In this document: positions 54,124-64,000 of the stretch, piece after piece | Numbering within the stretch: position 1 is the first letter of the stretch | Layout: each line of letters starts with the position of its first letter | Origin: Ectocarpus siliculosus | Lineage: Eukaryota > Sar > Phaeophyceae > Ectocarpales > Ectocarpaceae | Direction: 5' to 3' | Length of the DNA: 64,000 nucleotides | Assembly: GCA_000310025.1 (NCBI GenBank) | Contig: FN649750.1 | Span: 1,322,674 to 1,386,673, forward strand | The notes under the pieces: model-generated | Told to the model about the DNA's origin: nothing | Databases searched by the model: none | What the model saw: the letters and a program-made list of their open reading frames with translations, nothing else | Position numbers and translations under genes: made by a program

Positions 54124-56033
54124 GTGATCATCGATGTTGAGCTGCTGGGCTCCGTCTACCACTGGAATTTGGACGTGAAAGGCATCACTGCTATCGGTAA
54201 GTGTTTGCCGGTGGTCGCTCGTTTGTGTTTTGTGCCGATGATGTCGTTGCGAGTACTCCTACCGTTTTCGTACTTGTCGCCGCTGTTGTTGAAGATTCTT
54301 TGGATGCTACTGCTTAAACGAACCCCCACGCTCGCACAACGTGTTCCATTCACTCGTCCCTTGCCTACTACTGGTATGTTGAGAACCGACGGCATCGTTT
54401 AAGTGGCCTCTCCGACGTCTGGACAGCAGGCTAAAATTGACCTTCCTTGCGGTATTGCTATGCCTGCCGGTCTGTCGGATCTGCTGCTTGCTGCCTTTCA
54501 TCCTCTCAGAGCTGATCACGGCGCTTGGGTTAGTGGTGGACTACATAGTTCACATCGTGCACTTTTTCCTCCATCAGGTAAATGGTACGACGGGAAGTCT
54601 AGGCCGTCCGCCGCCACGTAGCGTTGCTCTCGTGGTGAACTAGTCAGCGGATGTGTCTACGTTTTCACATGAAAAGACGCAGCCTCGCTCTGGAGCGTTT
54701 CGTTACTCCCCCGACAACTTTGGCCCCTCTGGTCTACTGTACCAGATGTCCAAAGGCAGACAAGAACCCGAACACGTAACCCCTCTTCTCCACTCTGGAA
54801 CCAATCGAACCCGGATCTAATCCAAGCGCTACGGCCAAGGACGCCACACCACTCTACCCCTTTCCCAGCTTAAGTGCGGTATTGCGAGGAGCCTTATAAA
54901 GATTAACGGACGGCATGGAGCAGCCACGCACCCACTCCCCGCTTTGCTCTCTATCGTCATCGTTGGCCCCCTCCATATTTCATCAGGACCCCAGCATCCC
55001 GAAGGACGCGCGAATCGCCGAAGCGCTGGGGGAGATCGGGCCCTCTGTAATGGTGGGAGCAGCGACAACATTCCTGGGAATCATCCCCCTGGCGTTCGCT
55101 AACACCTTTATCTTCCGTGTGTTCTTCAAGATGTTCCTCGTCATCATTTCTTTCGGGGTACGTTTTTCTTCTCGCGTATAGTCTATAGCATGGCTATATT
55201 GTTGCCATCCATCCATCCGGTAGCATGTTTCCGTTCGGGAAGATGTGGGTGTGTCAACCCATCTATTCCGGCGCCAGCGTACACGCCTTTGGTTGTATGT
55301 GTTTGACGCACCAGTCGGGGTCGTCACACTGGAGGAAGTCCACGCAGGGTGTTTTATTGGTTCTTGATGGAAATCGGAGGCGAGGGACTAATGTATGGAG
55401 AATGCAACGTGCAATGATCGGGTTTTTCGTACGGCGCCTCGATATTGCAGGTCGATTTTTAGACTCGCCCTCCTCAATCCCCTTGGGCACACATGACATC
55501 CGTTCTACCATTTGTTTTGTCTTTCTTCCCCCCCCCGCTTCGTAACGCCAGCTTTTCTTCCTCAATCCCCTTGTGCACACTTGACATCCGTATCTTCATT
55601 CGTTTCGTCTTTCTTACCCCTCCCGCTTCGTAACGCCACCTTTTCTCTGGAGTTTTTCCACGGGGTGGTATTCATCCCGGTCATGCTGTCGATACTGCCC
55701 GACCGCCTGGTTTCAAACTCCGGTCACGAACAGGGTACGACATCCATCACAAGACACACCGAAAGCAAGAAGGTACAACCTATTACGTACTACGTGAGCT
55801 GTGACCGTTTCTATGTACAAACAATGTTGTTTTATTAGGCCGCTTTTGGAGTGGTATTTTTGACGTCCATCCGTGGATGCTGTGTCTGCTGCTAGCGTCA
55901 CGCCCAAAGCCTCACTTGCTGTCGTTTAGTGAGCAATTCATTACGAGCTGATTTCCCATCTTCCCCCCACCCGGTGATTTGACCTTGGTCCGTCCAATAG
56001 GTGGTGGGCTTAGAAGGACCTCCGTCTGCTTGA
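54124..56033 (+). pseudogene. 3' fragment of a patched/NPC1-like transporter paralogue
   Basis: Five exons match exons 22-26 of the complete gene with identical phases: 54124-54196, 54510-54577, 54987-55157, 55653-55772, 56001-56033. They encode the last membrane bundle (V-I-I-D-V-E-L-L-G-S-V-Y; A-L-G-L-V-V-D-Y-I-V-H; D-P-S-I-P-K-D-A-R-I-A; F-F-H-G-V-V-F-I-P). Splice sites are intact and the frames open, but the last exon ends early (P-P-S-A then TGA instead of P-M-P-V-E-T-T-D). Exons 1-21 are absent; homology stops inside intron 21 near 54060, next to the simple repeat. It is a 5'-truncated copy and unlikely to make a working transporter. Confidence 0.88.
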
Positions 56034-56454
56034 AACCACCGATAAAAAGACGACGCTCGTGGAACACGAAGGTCCATCCACGTGCTCGCGGTGACGCCGA
56101 GGGCGCGTTCCCGCAAAACTGTGGCTTCTGCCCTGTATGGAACTGTTTTTGCTGCCCGTGCTGTGAGGTGTTTGTGTCATGTTTTATTTAGTTTGGTGTA
56201 GACGTTGGGCTGTGCATCATCGGTGCTAGGTCTTCTAAATAGGTATTCCCTTCTTACGTTTGTTATTTCCTTGTCATGGGGACCTTGTCATGGGGAGGGA
56301 CGAAGGAATGCGGGGTATGGGGCGATATGGTTTGTGGGCGCATGTGCGTACTTGGGGCTGTTTGTGATGTCACGCGTCTCTTTGGGGAGGAAAACTAGAA
56401 ACCCCGACGAGCTGATTGGTACGCGTAAGGTGGTTCATTGTTTAACGTACATAG

Positions 56455-56664
56455 GTGACTGACATATTACGTCCCCTGGACCGATTTCCTAACCTCGGCT
56501 ACTCCACGACGAAGAGGACTTGCATGGCCAAGCGATACGTTCTCGTAAACATCTCGACGACGCGGGTCCAACGGTGACAATTTCACCGCCACTCTTTCTA
56601 GTGTATACGAGTGACGCTTTGAAAATCGGTGTAGGGGGTGTGGTACCTTATGTCGCCTACGGTA
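56455..56664. mobile_element. Second small inverted-repeat element family, paralogous copy
   Basis: Matches 4998-5208 along its length (CTGGACCGATT, CCTAACCTCGGCTACTCC, GAAAATCGGTGTAGGGGGTG, CTACGGTAG). Located downstream of the broken dehydrogenase, which implies it was duplicated with that gene. Confidence 0.55.
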
Positions 56665-57176
56665 GGGTCTCCAACACTTTCTACAATTTCCCGAACGACC
56701 CATGAGACTCTCATGGGTGACCTATGGGCCGCTCACGGGCACCCCGTTAGACCCCATGGGCACATTGTTGCCCACCGGTAGCCCGTGGGCAGCCCATGGG
56801 CGGCCCATAGGCAACCCATGGGAAGCCCATGGGCGGCCAATGAGAGCCCTTCAACCGAACCAGTGTACTCTTGAGCAATGGTTCGATAGATTATCTCCTT
56901 TGGAACGGGCACTTAGCGGCTAATACTCCTAACGCTAACCGTAACCCTAACCCCGAACCCACACGATACGTGCTACGTTGGAGTTTGTGGCTAAGTTCTA
57001 GGTTGATGTGAAGGTGGCTATGTTCTAGGTTGATATGCCGGTGGCGAAGTTCTAGGTTGAAGTGCCCACGGTGGGCACTTCATGGGCCGCCCATGGGCCG
57101 CTCGTGGGCATGCCCATGGGTGACCCATGGGCAGCCCATGGGCGGTTTACCAAACTGTCAGTGGTGTGGGAGGTTG
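56665..57176 (-). mobile_element. Small inverted-repeat transposon, CCATGG family, copy 2
   Basis: Begins GGGTCTCCAACACTTTCTAC and ends with a degenerate inverse (CTGTCAGTGGTGTGGGAGG). Contains CCATGG palindrome blocks at both sides, the GTGCCCACGGTGGGCAC palindrome, and a decayed CCTAAC tract (orientation opposite to copy 1). The paralogous place at 5205-5215 lacks the element (CTACGGTAGGTTGCGG uninterrupted), giving an empty site. Flanking GGTAGG on both sides fits a target duplication. Confidence 0.85.
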
Positions 57177-58104
57177 GGTAGGTCCGGGTTGCGGACTATG
57201 CTGACGATGTCTCCGTACCCATGCCCGGCGAGGCAATATCAAGAGGAGTGTCTTTTAACATGTTCTCGACGGACGTGCCTGTCCGCCGTCCTTTTGGTTT
57301 CGCCCAGCCTGCACCCTGCTGACCACACTTGCAGCTGAATGATTGAAAAAGAATGAGCTAGGACCCCAAGCTTGACGTGTCATAATTGTACTTCTACTTG
57401 TAGCTGCTGTACATGCGGGGGAATGCACTGCCGTCAGCTGTACGCATCTCACCTCCTCGGACGCGCCGGGCTTCGGAACGAGCTGCCGTGCTCCAGCGAA
57501 GACGACCAGAGCGTCGAGGGGCATGTCGCCGAAGATGGGCGTTTCCACAAGGCCAAGGGCGACAGAGTTCACCCACCCCCGACGCCGCGTCCTATCGAGA
57601 TTCGAGCGGAAGAGGCGTTCACGGGGCAGGCTGGCGGATTAGGAGGGTTGTATCGACGTGTTTCTTGCCGCCATTCGAGCGCCAAAACATCAACTACAGT
57701 AGCTGCGCTATTGACTCCGAAGGCGACGCATTCATTTGCTCGGGGCATGGGGGGGGCATCTCATGCTGCCTTCGATTTCGTAGTGCCCAGGGGCGTGTCA
57801 TGACGTCACCGCTGTCACTGGACGTGTTGCGGTGTGTGGAGTGGTGATATTCGGCAAGCCTTTGGGAGGGTTATTGGATACCTAGAGGAAGTCGGATGGG
57901 TCGGCGGTCCATCTGCAGACAAAACAAGAAAATAGCGAAACAAAGTTCAATACCTACTGGATCTTGGACTACTGTACACCCTATGTAACAACCTGTGCTG
58001 CCAAAGTAGTGGCGATGAAAAAAGAAACTGAGCCTCGACACGATTTTGATTATTCTTTTCTCGCCCAATCGGCAATTTTTCACGAAACTTGGGGCTCCGC
58101 TTGG

Positions 58105-58211
58105 TATGTGGGAGAATGCAGCCTGTGGGTGACCCATGGGCTGCCCATGGGTGTCCCATGGGCGGTGTCCCATGGACGTTTTTACGAAACTGTAGAAATT
58201 GTGAGAGACCC
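58105..58211. mobile_element. Truncated CCATGG-family transposon, copy 3
   Basis: One CCATGG palindrome block (CCCATGGGCTGCCCATGGGT and neighbours) with a preserved right end (ACTGTAGAAATTGTGAGAGA, CCC). The centre and left end are lost. It lies in the dehydrogenase intron before exon 57453-57591, 100 bases from exon 58311-58421. Confidence 0.65.
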
Positions 58212-58718
58212 GCGCTGCGGACACAAATGTTTCTCGCACACACACCTGATACTTCAAGCACCAGGCAATGGACTGACGATGATGTCCGGGAGATCCTCGA
58301 TGGTATCTACGGTGATGCCCACGAAAGGGACCGCCTTGAAAACGCCCGCGTTGTTGAAGGCCACGTGTAGCCCGCCGAACTTTTCCATCGCTGCGTCTAC
58401 CATTTTCTTGCAGTTCGCTTCCTGTGGTGCGTCGGGGGGGCAGTAAATGTAGCAGTTTGGCATCAATGCGGGTGACACATGGGAGCGTGTCGAGTGGTCA
58501 CGCCCGCAATATGTAGCAGGCGAGGCCCTCTTGTGCATTTTCAGAAAAAAAACGCGAGCGAAAAACAAGCTGGATGCACGTGTTGCGACGCGAAACGAGA
58601 GACTTACTTGAAGTTCATTATTGCGTAGTGTATGAAAACAGAACAGCTTTTCTCACCGAGAGTGTGCGTCATGAAACGATGAAATGGCTCCATGGCTCGC
58701 ATCATAGTCTTCCTTACA

Positions 58719-59220
58719 CATTCTCCTACACCACAGGCACTTTTGCTAAACCGCTCATGGGCACTTCATGGACTGCCCATGGACTGCCCATGGGTGGGCC
58801 CATGAGCAGCCCATGATCGACTACGAAGCGCCCACGGTGGGCACTTCAACCTAGAAGTTCGCCACCGGCATTTCAGCCTAGAACATAGCCACCGGTACAT
58901 CAACCTAGACCTTAGCCACCCAACACCAACCTAGCACGTATGTATAGTGTGGGCTTGGGGTTTGGGCTAGCGTTGGGACCGTTACAATGCCCCTTCCAAA
59001 GCAGATATTGTTTAGGAGCACCCTGGTTCCGGTTGAAGGGCACTCATTGACGGTTCATGGGCTGCCAATGGGCTGGCTGCCCGCCGGATACCCATGGGCT
59101 GCCCCGTGGGCATTCGCCATGGGCACTTGGGTGCCCATGGGCAGCCAATAGGTGCCCCATGGGCAGCCAATGGGTGCCCCATGAGCGGGTAAGAAAAACT
59201 GTAGAAAGAGTAGGAGACCC
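58719..59220 (+). mobile_element. Small inverted-repeat transposon, CCATGG family, copy 4
   Basis: 502 bp. The left end is CATTCTCCTACACC and the right end ACTGTAGAAAGAGTAGGAGA, CCC. An 8-bp duplication with one mismatch flanks it: TCCTTACA at 58711-58718 and ACCTTACA at 59221-59228. Two CCATGG blocks, the CGCCCACGGTGGGC palindrome and a decayed TTGGGGTT tract lie inside. It makes up most of the intron between dehydrogenase exons 58311-58421 and 59277-59372 and ends 57 bases from the latter's donor. Confidence 0.88.
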
Positions 59221-59814
59221 ACCTTACATGCCCGTGCATGCTCAACAAGAGTTCTCAGTCTATCTGTCGTGCGTACCTTGGAGACACCGCCCACCACAAC
59301 CGCCACACCGGCCGACTTGATTTCCTCGGCCACCTCGTCCCGCTTGGCCTCGCGCCTCGCTACAATCACCAGCTGTGAAATGTGTACGTACGAGTGTTGG
59401 AAAATGACCAGTACAACCATTGTTCGAAGTGTGGCCCGGAGGGTACCGGTACCTTGAGGAAGCACTCAAGTGAACGTCGTGTGCAGGTTTCTATGTCTTT
59501 GATATCGCACCGGATGCGATTACACGGTGCGGAAACGTCGGTCTGTTTTTTTCGCGCACCCTGGTGCCATTACGCCGATGGGTGCGAAATCATCGATGGG
59601 CACCATACAGATAGCGCACGCAATCAAGAAAATTTTGTTAAGAAAAAAAGGCTCAAATGTTTACGGAAAACAAGAAAACAGGGCTAAGAAACGCAGCTCA
59701 ATCTCGGCCACAACATGAGGAACGTCCCAACAAGAAACATGATCGTGCGATATCCCAAGACAAAAGAAACAAGGGGTATACAAGCTGGGGCAGCGTGTCC
59801 GTTAAGAAACATGT

Positions 59815-59872
59815 CGCGCTGCTGTTGCTGCTGCTTCTGCTGCTGTGCTGCTGCTGCTGCTGCCGTGCTCCC
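59815..59872 (+). repeat. CTG trinucleotide microsatellite
   Basis: (GCTGCTGTT)-(CTG)n run of about 55 bases in the dehydrogenase intron. No in-frame gene association. Confidence 0.85.
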
Positions 59873-60986
59873 ACCCGCCTACCTATCTATACATAGCTCA
59901 TGTCATGTAATTCTTGGAAGGGGGGGAGAGGGTTCTGTTCGCGGCGCCCCGCGCGCCCCAGAGCGGCCGCGGGCTGCGCTACCCACTGCTGCTGGACTGC
60001 CACAACCCCAATGTTCGCCACACCGAGCTGTCGGTTCAATGCTGTATGAAGGCTTGGTGTGTTGTTGTTTTCTTCGCTAGAAATACGATACGAAAATAAG
60101 AGAATCCGCAGGATGCGACAGCCCAAAGGAATAAGAAATCCATTTTTAGAAATCGGCCGACTTCGGCTGGTCCTTCTGCCCAGAATATGAAATTGAGGCC
60201 CGACCCGATGTTGACGTTTCTTATTTCCGGGCCCCATGTGTACAAGTCTAACACGCGCATTTATTTACGATACTTCTCATCAAGAGGGCAAAAAGCCTTT
60301 ACGTGTATGTACAGCACCGCCGACACCCTCTCCGGCACCCGTTCTTCTCATGTCATGAGCTTAGGCCTGGGTGGACATATTATCTGTGGGGTCGAGAGGT
60401 AGACTATGGGAAGGAGGAGGTAGACAGCGTGGTTCAGCAGCATGTTGGTGGAGACAAACCCCAGACAAGACCGCAAGTAGGATTTTGTTTTCGATGCTTT
60501 CAGTTGGTGTCTTGTGCACGGGTACAGTAGTCTGTAGTCTATGATCTTCGCGGCGTGCGATCTCTGGGCTTTCGAAAACCGCTGTTGAGAAACAGACTCT
60601 CATGGTTTGCAGATCGCTCCAACGCGTGCTCGCCCGCACATCGTCGCGAACATCACACGAAACATCGCCACCAAACTATGTACAGACGAAATACCTATAG
60701 ACACATAGAGAGAGGAAACGATCAGTTTTACTTTCACGACTGCGACGTCGCGGAAAAAAATATTTCGCTCGTTGACACCACCAGCAGCAGCGGAATAAAA
60801 CGACAGGGGTCAAGACCGAACGCATCACGCAACATGAGGGAAACAGCATGGGCGTCCTTTCTCCACCTTGATATTTTTGTGTCGCCCCTCTCATCGCGTA
60901 CGCACCTTGGTTCCTTCCTTCGCGAAGGCAATGGCGATAGCCTTGCCGATCCCCGACGAAGCACCTGTAACCCAGAATCCGACACA

Positions 60987-61689
60987 CTACACACCCTTCA
61001 AGCTTTATCCATGATATTGATCTGTCTGAAGATGTCTTAGGTTGGAGAGGGTTTGGACGGAACAGCTCCGTGCCCGCCGAGCTGGAGAGGTGACCGTTGT
61101 TGAAGATGAATGATTATGGAATGGGAGTGGCAGGCAGGGTGGGAAGAACGAGGGGCAGAAATCCTAACCCTATAGTCCGGCGGATAGCGACCCGGTGACC
61201 AGCGGGCGGCGGTGAAATATCCCCGATTCGCCAACACCCTCCCGACTGTGTCACTAAAATACTCCGCCACGTCCCCTTTCGAATGTGGTATAATCTCGAA
61301 AGGGTAGTCTTATGTCTTTGATTGAGTAGCGATGTTTTCTAAGGAATCAAGGAACACTCTTTCTTCTTTTCTTTGCCCGTCGGCCGCTTTTCCGCTTTTT
61401 TTTCCGTCCGCTCCGCTCCGCTTTCCGTCCGGCCAAGCTGGTCCGCCCGTTTTTTTTTGCTGTTCGGTGCAACTGCTGTATTACAGCAAGTATCTTCAGG
61501 TTCTTTGTCGCATCACCGGACCCGCTCACACACACCACTCTCACACGCGCGTTGTTCTCCACCCTATTCACAAGCTGGCGAGCACTCTCTGATACTCCTT
61601 CTCTCTGCGACCTTCACGCACGTGTCAAGGAGGTAATCCGACTAGACTATAGGTGAAACGAAACTTGAAGTGCCGACAAACCATTCAAG
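60987..61689. promoter_or_regulatory. Divergent intergenic region between dehydrogenase and third transporter
   Basis: About 700 bases between the first recognised dehydrogenase exon (minus) and the transporter start (plus). The part from 61430 aligns with the upstream region of the complete transporter gene. It contains a C/T- and CCGCTCCGCT-rich tract at 61390-61440. A bidirectional promoter is plausible; the missing first dehydrogenase exon should also lie here. Confidence 0.4.
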
Positions 61690-62377
61690 ATGGCACCCAA
61701 CGGCGGCGCCAGTTCAACCGGCGATGCCCAGGCTAGCAACGCAGGTAAGAGGGAGCCAAACTGCTGTCGAAGAGGTGCCCATGTTGTTTGATTGCAGCTA
61801 CATCCTGCTGTGCACGCTAGGGTTGGAACAAATCAGGAGGTTTGAATTTGAATGCTGACAAGTGATGAAAACGAAACAAGAACACACGTACGTACTGCTG
61901 GACCTTGCAGACCTTTCTACAGTCCGGACAAATCGAGCGGCTTTGGACGGAAGGAAACAGAATCTGTTTTTCGGACCAACACCAACGGCGCCGAAAGAGC
62001 CCTATAACCTCTTGCACTGATCGCGAGCGTGGCTGCTGGGTATGAACCGCCGTTGAGCTATACATAGCACAATGTGACTGCTGTCTCCGGGTTGTCGACC
62101 TTCCTCAGACCCGACTATGTGCACCGCTCCCTCTTCGCCGCGTTGCTCCACCGCCCTCGTTTGCTCGTTTGAAACAAAAAAAAATGTTCTGCAGACGGTT
62201 CCAAGGGTTCCTCCGCCTGGCCGAGATTTCACGACAGGATCAACGAAGTGGCCGACAATTTCTTCTACCGCCTGGGGTACTGGGTAGCCACGCACCCCAA
62301 ACGGACCCTTCTCATCAGCCTCGTTCTTGTGATCGCCTGCTGCTTCGGGTTCGCCAACTTCAGGATTGAGGGCGATG
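61690..62377 (+). CDS. Patched/NPC1-like transporter paralogue, first two exons (continues beyond window)
   Basis: Exon 1 is 61690-61744 (ATG, then N-G-G-A-S-S-T-G-D-A-Q-A-S-N-A) and exon 2 is 62195-62377 (R-I-N-E-V-A-D-N-F-F-Y-R-L-G, then TM1 with L-L-I-S-L-V-L-V-I-A-C-C). The intron has a normal TTCTGCAG acceptor, unlike the complete copy. Frame is intact and both donors are GT. Exon 3 (D-L-W-V-P motif) is not found in the remaining 1.6 kb, where a transposon has inserted, so the gene either continues past the window with a longer intron 2 or is truncated. Confidence 0.8.
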
Positions 62378-62808
62378 GTGAGCAGAGCCCAAAACCCATG
62401 ATTACCTTGGTGCAGGGGGGTCGCAAGATTCATAGAATACTTGATGTTTTTGTTCGCCTTCGTGAAGATGGCCCCGCCGGACCGGCGGCGAGAGGTAATG
62501 TAGGCGATGTGTTACAGAGCTCACTCGGAATATCATGCCGTGTTCACGAACCATTCATGTTACGTCCGGATCCAATACGTTAGTCGTGGTCCGTTTGTTG
62601 TGGATACTCGCGGACATCCGTCACCGTTAAATTAGATAGAATGTATGTTTGTAACGGGTGGCAATAGCGGCGTTTTTGAAAGCGGCGAGACTGCCATAAA
62701 AAGTGGTTGTCATTTTAATGTTTTCGTTCTCAGATTTTACATCGCACAGGGGTGCCATGTACCCGATACCTGTGCGGAATAATAACTTAGTCGTTGGTCC
62801 TGAAAATA

Positions 62809-63267
62809 GGGTCTCTCACACTTTCTACAGTTTTCCCAAATGACCCATGGGCCGCCCATGGGCAACCGCCCATGGGCAGCCCATGAATGACCCATGGGTC
62901 ACCCACGGGCATGCCCATGCCCATGGGTGGCCCATGGGCAACCCATGGGAAGCCCATGGGAGGCCAATGATAGCCATTCACCCGAACCAGTGTATTCCTA
63001 AACAATAGAATATCTGCTTCGAAACGGGCACTACAGCAGCTAATAACCCTAACCCTAACCCTAACCCTAACCCCAAGCCCACGCGATACGTGCTAGGTTG
63101 GCAATGGTGGCTAAGTTGATGTGAAGTAGCTAGGTGGAAGTGCCCACGGTCGGCACTTCATGGGCCGCCCATGGGCCGCCCATAATCATTCATGCCCATG
63201 AATCACCCATGGGCAGCCCATGGGCAGCCATCTGTGGCCCATGAAGAGTAGTGTGGGCGATTGGTGT
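62809..63267 (-). mobile_element. Small inverted-repeat transposon, CCATGG family, copy 5
   Basis: Begins GGGTCTCTCACACTTTCTAC; the right end is decayed. Flanks TGAAAATA (62801-62808) and TGAAAAAATA (63268-63277) fit a target duplication with A-run slippage. It has two CCATGG blocks, a GTGCCCACGGTCGGCAC palindrome, and the best telomere-like tract of the family, (CCCTAA) about five times at 63043-63073. It lies in intron 2 of the third transporter copy. Confidence 0.85.
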
Positions 63268-63277
63268 TGAAAAAATA

Positions 63278-64000
63278 GAAAGTGGCGACGTGGAGTGTTT
63301 TTGAACGCGCACCGTGCCAAGACTCCGACGTGTGCGATTTTGAATGCATCACAGCGGACACACACCAGCACTTTCGTGTGCAGTTGTACTACAGCACCAG
63401 GATTACACCACAACGAACTCAAACACAAAAGCAAGATAGCACACGCACAAACACAAGCGGCGAAATTACACCCGAGGTAGGAGGTAGGAGGTAGGTGGCG
63501 AATTACGAATTATTACGTGGAAATTCCCCGACACAGAGGTGTGTGCTCACACACACCACAAAGTAGGGACACGTTGGCTACGATGTCCTTTGGTCTCTTG
63601 TGGTTTGTACGAGTTCTTGGCTGTTTGAGTGGATACCGTTTGCCGACTTCGACAATAACAACAACATTGAAAACAAGGCAGTTCTATATAGAAAATAGAA
63701 CATCACGGTGCCAGAGTACCGCAGTGGAGTTCATGATCCAAGCTCCCGTGGTACAGTAGTGTCCCGCGACAAACGCTGGATACCACTCGTATTATAGCCC
63801 AACCTCACAGAAGGTATCGGGGTCTCCGTACACCCCTGTGTGAAGTGAACGATACCGTGCGATAATCTATGTAATGAAAATCCCTTCGAACCCGATTTTT
63901 TTCCGCACCCCCTGTGCCAAGACCCCGGCCTGTGTGGTGCAGCCGATTCGTGCCAAGACGCGTATCCTTGCGGTACTCGGCGATGACAACCCAGGCAAAG
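63278..64000. other. no recognisable gene (probable intron of the third transporter)
   Basis: No exon 3 and no other motif recognised up to the window end. Confidence 0.4.

Larger units (their letters stand above)
57453..60986 (-). pseudogene. Short-chain dehydrogenase, broken (paralogue 2)
   Basis: Four minus-strand exons. 60906-60986 has V-T-G-A-S-S-G-I-G-K-A-I (TGxxxGIG cofactor motif). 59277-59372 has L-V-I-V-A-R-R-E-A-K-R. 58311-58421 has H-V-A-F-N-N-A-G-V-F (NNAG motif). 57453-57591 has L-G-L-V-E-T-P-I-F-G. All join in phase 0. Defects: the exon with the catalytic Ser and YxxxK (about 65 residues) is not found in the 719 bases between the last two exons; the fourth exon is 139 rather than 141 bases because of a 2-base deletion before V-N-S; and the C-terminal exon present at 4825-4920 is missing downstream. 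The start codon exon is not identified. Small transposons lie in two introns and just downstream. I infer a dead copy; the intact relative would be an NAD(P)-dependent oxidoreductase. Confidence 0.8.

Noticed and set aside
62378-64000. Third exon of the third transporter copy
   Set aside because: The conserved D-L-W-V-P-A-D exon was sought and not found; only intron and transposon sequence is seen.

Overview
This window is nuclear DNA from an intron-rich eukaryote. I infer a brown alga or a close stramenopile relative. The grounds are a 26-exon gene with GT-AG introns of roughly 130-970 bases, an ankyrin protein whose C-terminus (Arg-rich block, then E-G-I-F-R-T-V-F-G-F-M) resembles a family I recall from Ectocarpus-type genomes, TTAGGG-type telomere-like tracts inside repeats, and a dense mix of LTR, tyrosine-recombinase and small inverted-repeat elements. 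There is no prokaryotic operon structure, rRNA gene or convincing tRNA. Two runs of about 100 N mark assembly gaps, both inside tandem repeats.

Left part (1-7.5 kb): a small inverted-repeat transposon with a perfect 8-bp target duplication (602-1089), a possible last exon of an unknown gene (1482-1602, minus), the last two exons of a short-chain dehydrogenase (4825-5690, minus) and an intronless ankyrin-repeat gene (6138-7292, plus).

Mobile-element stack (7.5-24.6 kb): the 3' end of an old, decayed Ty3/Gypsy chromovirus is split by a young chromovirus (8432-17809, LTRs 99.3% identical). It is split again 61 bases further on by a tyrosine-recombinase element (17871-24510). The young chromovirus has gag and integrase in one frame separated by a single TGA. 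Its integrase carries a chromodomain and a Tudor-like domain, and no reverse transcriptase is visible. The tyrosine-recombinase element has split direct repeats in the order A1-ORFs-B1-A2-B2 (minus strand). It encodes a CCCH zinc finger and a recombinase in one frame separated by one TAG, and a large minisatellite lies where reverse transcriptase would be expected.

Repeat-rich, gene-poor part (24.6-36 kb): two large fold-back elements, two related minisatellites in opposite orientation, a second small inverted-repeat element family, and no confident gene.

Right part (36-64 kb): a complete patched/NPC1-like sterol-sensing-domain transporter gene (36031-48261, 949 codons plus stop), a 3'-terminal fragment of a paralogue (54124-56033), the first two exons of a third paralogue (61690-62377, running off the window), and on the minus strand between the last two a second, broken short-chain dehydrogenase (57453-60986). 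This is a segmental duplication of a [transporter - convergent dehydrogenase] unit. Members of the same small transposon family sit in the dehydrogenase introns, just downstream of it, and in an intron of the third transporter. The dehydrogenase and third transporter are divergent and share a ~700-base upstream region.
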